From the NCBI GenBank assembly GCA_009782695.1, contig WRIO01000102.1, forward strand, positions 1-5,327: a stretch of 5,327 bases of DNA, in the 5' to 3' direction. This stretch comes from Candidatus Cloacimonadota bacterium (lineage in GTDB: Bacteria; Cloacimonadota; Cloacimonadia; Cloacimonadales; WRIO01). Shown piece by piece: positions 1-5,327 of the stretch; positions within the stretch are counted from its first letter, which is position 1, and each line of letters begins with the position of its first letter. The notes beneath the pieces are model-generated. The model saw only the letters and a program-made list of their open reading frames with translations. It made no database searches and was not told where the DNA came from. The position numbers and the translations under genes are program-made.

Positions 1-1206
1 AACATCTACATTTTGCTCATATATAGCCTTCAAAACATTATCTGTCAAATGGCTGATGATCAAATCATGAAAGTCTTCAAACATATAATTGGCTATTTCT
101 TGGTTTTGGTTTTGAAGTAGCTTGACTCTTTCCTTTTCCCAATTTGCTGTGAATTTTGCATTTTGAAATTGCTTCTCTGATTCAGCTATAGACAAGATAG
201 CTTTTTGAGTGATAAATAAGTTTATATAATCGAGGAATTCTTTATGTGTTAAAGCAGCAAAAGAGCTGTATTCGTATAAATCCTTCAATCTTTCAAATAC
301 TTCTTTTTCTGTGATATGAGTATTTGTCATATCATTTGTAGCAAGGTTTTCGTTTGTGGTCTGATGGTTTCTGTTCTGATAAGATTTGTCTATGTTAAAA
401 AGGTTTATACGATTGCTTTTAGTGATATCATTTTGGCGCTTTGTGATATAATGATCAGTCTGATATTTCAAAAGCTCTTTACGAATATAACCTTTTGTTT
501 CGTTAGCACTCGGCTTTGTGCTTCTGTAAAAAACAGTATATCCAAATTCTGTTTCTATAGGGTCGGTAGCACTCCCTGTGCTTATAAGCTGGGTGTTGTA
601 TGGTTTTAAGTAATCTGGTAAGTCATAAAAATTCGTGATACCTACAAGTCCTTTTTTTTCTGCTCCCTTTGCAGGAAAAAACATTTTATATACAATATCG
701 AAATCTATACCTCTATTCAATTCTTTGCTAGCCTCTTCTGCTTTATCTTTAGCTAGTTCATCAGAAAATAGAAAAGGGATAGATTTTAGGGTAAAGAGAG
801 GCTGATTCTGGTAAAAATCGGAAATCTCATTGTTACTAATTGTGACTTTGTCTTGGGCATCGAGATCAAAAAACATTTCTAACATCAATCTTTCACGAGT
901 GTATCTCATTTGTTTTTCAAAGACTTCTTCCAATACATCTTCGACTATCCCAGACTTGTAAGCATATAGTATCAGGACTTCTTGGTTTAGCATCATTTCT
1001 AGAGATTCTTCATTTTGTTCTTCTACATGCGAACCATAAGTGTTTACCGAAAATTCTTGTAGCTGCGCGTATGTGATTTTTTTATCATTCACTGTTGCTA
1101 CCACTGTGTTTTTAGACCTTTTATCATTGAAAGGTGAATAGTATATAAAAAAGACTATTAATGCACCTGAAATTATTAGTAAGAATTTATTTCCGATTTT
1201 AGGCAT
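1..1206 (-). CDS. Membrane-anchored parvulin-type peptidyl-prolyl isomerase, SurA/PrsA-like (3' end beyond window)
   Basis: The frame is open for 402 codons from ATG at 1206-1204 to the left edge with no stop, so the C-terminus is missing. Residues 8-23 are a hydrophobic stretch (FLLIISGALIVFFIYY) after Lys3 and Lys7, with no lipobox Cys. This fits a signal anchor with the rest outside the cytoplasmic membrane. Residues 35-50 (VVATVNDKKITYAQLQ) and the helical part to about 130 match the SurA N-terminal chaperone fold. Residues about 135-230 look like a parvulin domain: GIDFDIVYKMF, then KKGLVGI, then a TGSATDPIETEFGYTVF ending that matches the family's G-x-x-x-x-PI-x-T-x-FGY. Residues 231-402 are polar, helical and unassigned. 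The family catalyses prolyl cis-trans isomerisation and aids folding of exported proteins; this client is unknown. The start is supported by AGGAGA five bases upstream. It lies 8 bp after the hybrid kinase, probably in the same operon. Confidence 0.85.
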   Translation of the reverse strand, partial: MPKIGNKFLLIISGALIVFFIYYSPFNDKRSKNTVVATVNDKKITYAQLQEFSVNTYGSHVEEQNEESLEMMLNQEVLILYAYKSGIVEDVLEEVFEKQMRYTRERLMLEMFFDLDAQDKVTISNNEISDFYQNQPLFTLKSIPFLFSDELAKDKAEEASKELNRGIDFDIVYKMFFPAKGAEKKGLVGITNFYDLPDYLKPYNTQLISTGSATDPIETEFGYTVFYRSTKPSANETKGYIRKELLKYQTDHYITKRQNDITKSNRINLFNIDKSYQNRNHQTTNENLATNDMTNTHITEKEVFERLKDLYEYSSFAALTHKEFLDYINLFITQKAILSIAESEKQFQNAKFTANWEKERVKLLQNQNQEIANYMFEDFHDLIISHLTDNVLKAIYEQNVDV

Positions 1207-1210
1207 TATT

Positions 1211-1216
1211 TCTCCT
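1211..1216 (-). promoter_or_regulatory. Ribosome binding site of the isomerase gene, overlapping the upstream stop codon
   Basis: The minus strand reads AGGAGA here, four bases before the ATG at 1206-1204. The TAG stop of the hybrid kinase (1217-1215) overlaps the AGGAG core. This suggests translational coupling: a ribosome finishing the kinase sits on the initiation site of the isomerase. Confidence 0.8.
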
Positions 1217-3944
1217 ATTTTATTTCTATTAAAAGATTATTACTGTATTCTTCTGCTTTATCGAAGCTGCTATGCAAATAAATAGTATTATAAATTTCTT
1301 CTAAGGAATCTGCTGTTTTTGATTTCCATCTATATTCCTTTAAAAGATTGATAGCCGAGAATACTCGATTGTCATCATAGTTTTGGCAAGCTTCTATGAT
1401 GATTTCTAGTTGATTTGTTAGAAGATAAGTGTCTTCGATTATGACTTCATCATTTGCAACTTCTTGTTTATTTATTTCTTGTAAAGTTTTTATCAATTTT
1501 TCTAAATATGCTATAAAATCAGATATATTATTATCAATAAAAGGCATATCATTATTCTGCACAGCAGCTTCCAGTTTGGCAGCTATCTTTGATTTTTCTA
1601 CCTCTCCTATGCTGGCAAGCATAGATTTTAGAGCGTGGAAATTTACTTGTAGCATCTTGTAATCACGTTGCTGATAGGAATCATTGATAGCATTGATAGA
1701 TATCCTGGTATCTTTTACAAATATTTCTACCAGCTTTGAGTCAAGATGCTCCAAGGTAAGCGATTGATTAGTGTCTTCGCTTTCATTATGGGTAGATATC
1801 TCTATTTGACTATATTTTTTGGCTTCTTCGGGATATCTATCCCTGATGTATTTGTTCAGTATATTATTTAGTATTTGAGTATTGATTGGCTTTGCCATGA
1901 AACCATCGAATCCATTCTGTAGATACAGCTCATCGTTGCTTTCTATTGCGTAAGCAGTAAAAGCAATGATGATACCTATATAACCTGTTTCCCTAATCAA
2001 CCGAGTGGTTTCCATACCGTCTAATATAGGCATCATGTGATCCATAAAGATGACATCATATACCTTACCATTCTTTATCATTTCGATAGCAGAAGCTCCA
2101 TCTAATACAGTATCTATTTGCAATCGATAATCAGCCATCACTTTCTTTGCTACATATAAATTCATCTCCACATCGTCTACCACTAAAACCTTTCCATAAG
2201 GCATATATACTCGCTGGTAACTATTTGATTCTATTTGAGCCTTTTCCCTATAGATTGAGCTTTGTAGTTCCTCGACTTTCTCTATGCCTAAAACATCATC
2301 ATTAAGTCTCTTTTGTTTTAGGTATAAAGAAAAAATACTCCCTTTTTCAAATTCACTTTCAGCAGTGAGATAGCCACCCATAATTTCTGCTAGTTTTTTA
2401 GAAAGGTTTAGCCCGAATCCTGCTCCTTCGGAGTCTCTGTCTTTGATGTTTTGGTAGCTAGAATATTCCGAAAACAATGTACTCAAATCAAATTTATTTA
2501 TCCCTGTCCCGCTATCTTCCACCACAAATTTTATGACGACTTGATCATCAGCGACATCGCTCCAAAACTTTTTTAGTTCAGTTTGTTGCTTTTCATATCT
2601 ATCATAGCTTATTTTTGCTATCTTAAGTTTTACAAATCCTTTTTCTGTATACTTTAGGGCATTTGATATCAACTGGTATAGTATTTGCTTAATTCGAAGA
2701 GCATCACCTAGCATTGTTTTAGGTAGAGAGGGGTCTACTTCTAATATGAAATCTACAGTGTTTTTTTCATATTTTAGCTTGTTTAAGTTTAATGTGTTTA
2801 GTATCAGAGTATATGTTTCGTATTCTTTTAGATTTAGTTCTAAACTATCTGTTTCTATTTTCGACAAATCTAAGATGTTTTCTATCAGATTTAATAGATG
2901 AGAGCTGGAGTCTAATATTCTACTCAATGGTTCAAAAGTTTCTATAGACTCATAACTTTTTTTCAAGATAACTTCTGTCAGACCCACTATTGCATTTAAT
3001 GGCGTCCGCATCTCGTGGGACATCTTTGCTAAAAAGATAGATTTCACTCGAAGCGATTGAACCGCTATTTCTCTCGCTTGTTCGGCTGCTCTACGCTCAT
3101 CTTCTATCTCAGTGAGATCAAACAAAAATACCATAACCCCGCTTATATCTACTTCATTGTCAAACATAGGTGTAAACTGCATTCGGAAATGTCTCATAGA
3201 TGATTTAAGTGGAGAATCTATATCTTGCACAGTCTCTTGAATGTTCCTATTTACATTCGCTGACAAATAGTAAAATACAATTTCAGACAACGACCCTTCA
3301 GTGGTGTTGCTACTAAATAACTCTTCGATAGTTTTACCTGATATTTCATCTTTTGTAAATTCTGAGAAGTAGTCAAACCATGAATTACTAGCATACACTA
3401 ATTTCCCATATTTATCAAAAACTAGTAGTGGGTTTGTGATACTGAGTAGCATCATCTCGACATACTTTTTCAAAGTGGATTTTTCGGCAAGTATTATTTG
3501 TCTCTGCTGTTTTAGCTGTAATATCATATTATTAAAGGCATCAGAGAAGTCGCCCATATAGCTTACTCTTTGTTCATAATCTCCTAAAGCTACTTGCTGA
3601 GATTGCCAAGTCAAGTGTTTGAGGGAGGCGTGGAGTGTTTTTAGGGGTGCAGCTATTTCATTCCCAACTGAAGGTATTTTTGAATCTAAATTACCTTTTG
3701 CTAATTCCTTAGTAAACGCTTTTGTTTCTATGATAATAGTTTGGAGGTAATTTAGTCCTTTACCTAAATCATGGAATTCTTCAGGTATAGTGGAAAAATC
3801 TAAAGTAGCATTTTCTGAGCTGTATATGATATCTCTCACATACTCAAAGAATACTTTAGCTATCACAGAAAGGTCTGCAGGATACAAATCTTTTGAGCTT
3901 TGTAAACTTGAAACTCTGTTTGCTACTTTAGATGATTCGCTCAT
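1215..3944 (-). CDS. Soluble hybrid sensor histidine kinase (HAMP-like, PAS, HisKA, HATPase, receiver, HPt)
   Basis: This 909-residue kinase should autophosphorylate with ATP and pass phosphate through its own receiver and HPt domains to a separate regulator. I see no membrane segment, so it is probably cytoplasmic. Order: N-terminal helical region 1-70; HAMP-like helices about 70-150, with LAKGNLD (81-87) and VALGDYEQRV (118-127); PAS about 160-278; HisKA with SHEMRTP, phosphoacceptor His310; HATPase with N-box Asn428, D-S-G-T-G (477-481) and G-A-G-F-G-L (507-512); receiver about 585-700 with acidic pair Asp590/Asp591, phosphoacceptor Asp635, Thr663 and Lys685; HPt about 730-825 with HALKSMLASIG, His770; and a helical tail 840-909. 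All catalytic residues are present. It starts 9 bp after the V4R gene stop, which makes that protein the likely sensory partner (inference). No clear Shine-Dalgarno precedes its ATG. No response regulator or DNA-binding domain is encoded nearby, so the final output is unknown. Confidence 0.93.
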   Translation of the reverse strand: MSESSKVANRVSSLQSSKDLYPADLSVIAKVFFEYVRDIIYSSENATLDFSTIPEEFHDLGKGLNYLQTIIIETKAFTKELAKGNLDSKIPSVGNEIAAPLKTLHASLKHLTWQSQQVALGDYEQRVSYMGDFSDAFNNMILQLKQQRQIILAEKSTLKKYVEMMLLSITNPLLVFDKYGKLVYASNSWFDYFSEFTKDEISGKTIEELFSSNTTEGSLSEIVFYYLSANVNRNIQETVQDIDSPLKSSMRHFRMQFTPMFDNEVDISGVMVFLFDLTEIEDERRAAEQAREIAVQSLRVKSIFLAKMSHEMRTPLNAIVGLTEVILKKSYESIETFEPLSRILDSSSHLLNLIENILDLSKIETDSLELNLKEYETYTLILNTLNLNKLKYEKNTVDFILEVDPSLPKTMLGDALRIKQILYQLISNALKYTEKGFVKLKIAKISYDRYEKQQTELKKFWSDVADDQVVIKFVVEDSGTGINKFDLSTLFSEYSSYQNIKDRDSEGAGFGLNLSKKLAEIMGGYLTAESEFEKGSIFSLYLKQKRLNDDVLGIEKVEELQSSIYREKAQIESNSYQRVYMPYGKVLVVDDVEMNLYVAKKVMADYRLQIDTVLDGASAIEMIKNGKVYDVIFMDHMMPILDGMETTRLIRETGYIGIIIAFTAYAIESNDELYLQNGFDGFMAKPINTQILNNILNKYIRDRYPEEAKKYSQIEISTHNESEDTNQSLTLEHLDSKLVEIFVKDTRISINAINDSYQQRDYKMLQVNFHALKSMLASIGEVEKSKIAAKLEAAVQNNDMPFIDNNISDFIAYLEKLIKTLQEINKQEVANDEVIIEDTYLLTNQLEIIIEACQNYDDNRVFSAINLLKEYRWKSKTADSLEEIYNTIYLHSSFDKAEEYSNNLLIEIK

Positions 3945-3953
3945 AATAATTGC

Positions 3954-4487
3954 TTATTCTTTATCGCAACGAAAACGGCATATTCTATCACCACTTGCCC
4001 AGCAGTCTATCTCTTGCACATGATAATGTTCACCAGTATATTCGTGTAGTATACCTGCTATAAAACCTTCATCATAAGTGCAGACCCTCTCATTGGTTAA
4101 AGGTAAACCACTACAATCTAGATCTTCTGATACAGTCATCACTATCTTTTTTACGTCAGGATCCACGGACTCTATCCGTAAAATTCCTACCTTTAGCACT
4201 GCTAAGGTCTCTGTTAACTTAGCAATAAAGACATTGAAGTCTAGGCTTAAATCTAGTGTATTTTTTACAAACTCACTTCCTGCAAGGTAGCCTGCTTTAT
4301 AAAGAAGCTTATCTGCTTCAGGTCGACCATAAGTTTTCGACATGATGTCATATATGGTAAACTGCATCAATCTATACACTAGCACCGGCATATCATCGCC
4401 GAGAGTTCCCCTCCCTTCTTTAATATTCCCAAGGTTTTCCCATTTAAAATTGCTATGATCTTCCTTTGTTTCAAAAATGTTTTCCAT
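3954..4487 (-). CDS. Stand-alone V4R (4-vinyl reductase) domain sensor protein
   Basis: This 177-residue soluble protein is a V4R domain of the NO-signalling/Golgi-transport ligand-binding superfamily. Residues 30-75 (from LGDDMPVLVYRL to YKAGYLAGSEF) form the helical first part. Residues 134-173 carry the typical ending: VCTYDEGFIAGIL, a Gly-rich turn, then VQEIDCWASGDRICRF. Cys136, Glu159, Cys162 and Cys170 have the spacing of the zinc ligands I recall for the phenol sensor MopR. Cys125 and Cys174 are extra. Family members are sensor domains of aromatic-responsive regulators or accessory proteins of tetrapyrrole biosynthesis. No bacteriochlorophyll genes are present and a kinase follows by 9 bp, so I favour a sensory role feeding that kinase. 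The ligand cannot be read from the sequence. The start is supported by AGGAGA at 4498-4493. It is the first gene of the likely three-gene operon. Confidence 0.88.
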   Translation of the reverse strand: MENIFETKEDHSNFKWENLGNIKEGRGTLGDDMPVLVYRLMQFTIYDIMSKTYGRPEADKLLYKAGYLAGSEFVKNTLDLSLDFNVFIAKLTETLAVLKVGILRIESVDPDVKKIVMTVSEDLDCSGLPLTNERVCTYDEGFIAGILHEYTGEHYHVQEIDCWASGDRICRFRCDKE

Positions 4488-4492
4488 TTTTT

Positions 4493-4498
4493 TCTCCT
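4493..4498 (-). promoter_or_regulatory. Ribosome binding site of the V4R gene
   Basis: The minus strand reads AGGAGA, then five A residues, then the ATG at 4487-4485. It is a strong site in an A-rich leader and fixes the start of the V4R protein. Confidence 0.8.
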
Positions 4499-4536
4499 AT
4501 TTTATTTTTATTATTTTTTATCATTCAGGATACTTT

Positions 4537-4559
4537 ATATTACTAGTTTCACTAAATAT
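4537..4559. promoter_or_regulatory. Imperfect 23-bp dyad, candidate operator of the V4R operon
   Basis: On the plus strand the order is ATATT, AC, TAGT, TTC, ACTA, AATAT. The two arms give nine complementary pairs around a 3-base centre, with a 2-base asymmetry in the left arm. It ends about 50 bp upstream of the V4R start and overlaps the -10-like TATAAA. It could be an operator or a leader hairpin. High A+T content makes chance dyads common, so this is only a candidate. Confidence 0.3.
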
Positions 4560-4681
4560 ATTGATTTTGTGTAAGCGCAAGGATAGTATCTGATATCTAG
4601 AGAAAGTAGAAGTCAGACATACGAATAGGGTGTGAAGTCTTCCTAGAAAAACAATATAGGCTCAGACTAGGTAACTTTTGC

Positions 4682-4714
4682 AAAAAAAACTAAACCCAAC
4701 AAACAATATTGGAT
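4682..4714 (-). terminator. Weak terminator-like hairpin followed by a T tract
   Basis: Read on the minus strand, ATCCAA (4714-4709) can pair with TTGGGT (4699-4694) around a 9-base loop, including one G-T pair. TTTAG and then eight T residues (4689-4682) follow. It lies about 210 bp downstream of the right-hand kinase and could end that transcript. The stem is short and poor in G+C, and the T tract starts five bases after it, so this is a weak call. Confidence 0.25.
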
Positions 4715-4875
4715 GTATCAGATTCAACCTGTAGCCTTGCAGAAGGGAACTATAGTGAGCTTGTTTTTAGTAGTCTATTTCAGCAAAAATGCTTTAAACT
4801 TCCCGATTTCTATTCAAGCCACTACCTTGTAGAAAATCTTTTATATTCTATAGTCAATAATATCACACTCCCTTT

Positions 4876-4888
4876 ATTATACTATAAT
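4876..4888. repeat. Perfect 13-bp palindrome with symmetric outer flanks
   Basis: ATTATACTATAAT is a perfect 6-1-6 inverted repeat and puts a TATAAT hexamer on each strand. ATATCA (4860-4865) and TGATAT (4899-4904) lie at equal distance on either side. The outer hexamers match the -35 consensus only at three of six positions, so a promoter is doubtful. It starts 34 bp beyond the stop codon of the right-hand kinase. Confidence 0.35.
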
Positions 4889-4921
4889 TCCAAAGAAATG
4901 ATATAAAATCACATTATTTTA

Positions 4922-5327
4922 TTATTCTGATAGCTCGGCTTCAGATTTTGGCAATTTTATGATAAATTCTGAACCTTTTCCGACCTCTGAAAGTACCTCG
5001 ATAGCTCCATTATGCATGTCGATGATTTGCTTGACTATGTAAAGTCCGAGACCAGTAGAGGCTTCGCCTGCTGTTCCGACTCTACCAGCTTTTGTATATT
5101 TTTCAAAAAGTCTGCTTATCATATCTGGTTCTATCCCGATACCTGTATCTATTACATGGATATTTATCATATCATTCGCTTCCTGTGCTTTTATGGTGAT
5201 AGTGCCACCGGCATTTGTGAATTTGATAGAGTTAAAACAGAGATTGTCAAAGGCATTTTGAAATTTTTCTTTGTTTATTTTACAGAACAAAGGTGTCTCT
5301 GGAAAGTCGGTTTCTATGGCTATACTT
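4922..5327 (-). CDS. Sensor histidine kinase, C-terminal ATP-binding domain only (5' end beyond window)
   Basis: The frame is open from the right edge to TAA at 4924-4922, giving 134 visible residues. An in-frame TTG at 5290 could be mistaken for a start, but the frame continues upstream and reads as kinase (IETDFPETPLF, the usual strand before the N-box), so the true start is outside. Counted from the first complete codon, the parts are: N-box NAFDNLCFNSIKFT with Asn32, D-T-G-I-G-I (60-65), F-box LFEKY, and the G2 box S-T-G-L-G-L (90-95) followed by YIVKQI. The ending GSEFIIKLP is the usual last strand of the HATPase fold, and eight residues follow. There is no receiver after it, so the visible end is that of an ordinary kinase rather than a hybrid. 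Its dimerisation and sensor regions cannot be seen. It is separated by 434 bp from the V4R operon and may be an unrelated unit. Confidence 0.92.
   Translation of the reverse strand, partial: SIAIETDFPETPLFCKINKEKFQNAFDNLCFNSIKFTNAGGTITIKAQEANDMINIHVIDTGIGIEPDMISRLFEKYTKAGRVGTAGEASTGLGLYIVKQIIDMHNGAIEVLSEVGKGSEFIIKLPKSEAELSE

Larger units (their letters stand above)
4488..4921. other. Non-coding gap upstream of the V4R-kinase-isomerase operon
   Basis: These 434 bp separate the end of the right-hand kinase from the V4R start. I find no convincing gene on either strand. The longest frame, on the plus strand from a TTG at 4709, has no ribosome site and no recognisable motif. The gap should hold the end of the upstream transcript and the promoter of the operon. 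The last 60 bp before the V4R gene are extremely A/T-rich. On the minus strand TATAAA (4539-4534) and TATATT (4562-4557) are -10-like, but neither has a good -35 at 16-18 bp, so I do not assign a promoter. Inverted repeats within the gap are listed separately. I recognise no known riboswitch. Confidence 0.7.

Noticed and set aside
316..609. Plus-strand open frame of 97 codons
   Set aside because: It lies fully antisense to the isomerase coding region, whose parvulin motifs are clear, and shows no recognisable domain or ribosome site.
1429..1662. Plus-strand open frame of 77 codons
   Set aside because: It is antisense to the HPt part of the kinase gene and has no motif of its own. The similar frame at 3790-4023 fails for the same reason.
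4078..4290. Plus-strand open frame of 70 codons
   Set aside because: It is antisense to the V4R gene, where the minus-strand motifs and metal-ligand spacing are clear.
4642..4671. CCTAG/CTAGG inverted repeat in the gap
   Set aside because: Only five pairs around a 20-base loop, with no T tract or promoter link.
4781..4793. Small AGCA/TGCT hairpin in the gap
   Set aside because: Four pairs around four bases; I could not extend it into a known RNA fold.
4709..4906. Plus-strand open frame of 65 codons in the gap
   Set aside because: It starts with TTG, has no ribosome site, shows no recognisable motif and runs through the inverted repeats, so chance is the simpler reading.
4898..4912. Hairpin 10 bp downstream of the right-hand kinase (ATGAT and ATCAC arms, 5-base loop)
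   Set aside because: Five pairs with one G-T pair and no solid T tract after it are too weak to call a terminator.
5288..5290. TTG as the start of the right-hand kinase
   Set aside because: The frame stays open to the window edge and upstream residues fit the kinase fold, so the gene is cut by the edge and does not begin here.

Overview
The window is A+T-rich bacterial DNA. Every gene I can support lies on the minus strand, so transcription runs from the right edge to the left. Strong AGGAG-type ribosome sites, short intergenic gaps and low G+C suggest a low-GC anaerobe of the Clostridia, Spirochaetes or Fusobacteria type. I cannot settle the lineage from this sequence alone.

Layout from right to left (5' to 3' of transcription). 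At 5327-4922 is the C-terminal ATP-binding part of a sensor histidine kinase whose N-terminus lies outside the window. Then comes a 434-bp non-coding gap (4921-4488). It holds a weak terminator-like hairpin, an AT-rich 13-bp palindrome with symmetric flanks, and an imperfect 23-bp dyad close to the next gene. After the gap is a compact three-gene set: a 177-residue V4R-domain protein (4487-3954), a 909-residue soluble hybrid histidine kinase with HAMP-like, PAS, HisKA, HATPase, receiver and HPt parts (3944-1215), and a membrane-anchored parvulin-type peptidyl-prolyl isomerase of the SurA/PrsA kind (1206 to the left edge, unfinished). The gaps between these genes are 9 and 8 bp, so they are very likely one operon.

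Proposed logic: the V4R protein keeps the exact Cys/Glu spacing of the zinc site in phenol sensors of the MopR/DmpR/XylR family, so it may be a free-standing small-molecule or redox sensor. The kinase has no membrane segment or periplasmic sensor and would be the natural partner, taking the V4R signal through its HAMP-like and PAS region. Phosphate would pass from His310 to Asp635 to His770, and then to a response regulator that is not in this window. The isomerase would fold exported proteins on the outer face of the membrane; its link to the signalling pair is known only from gene order.

The most interesting point is the V4R plus soluble phosphorelay kinase pair, which looks like a sensor split from its kinase. 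A helical tail after the HPt domain and the non-coding dyads are secondary leads. I saw no RNA genes, CRISPR arrays, insertion sequences or attachment sites.
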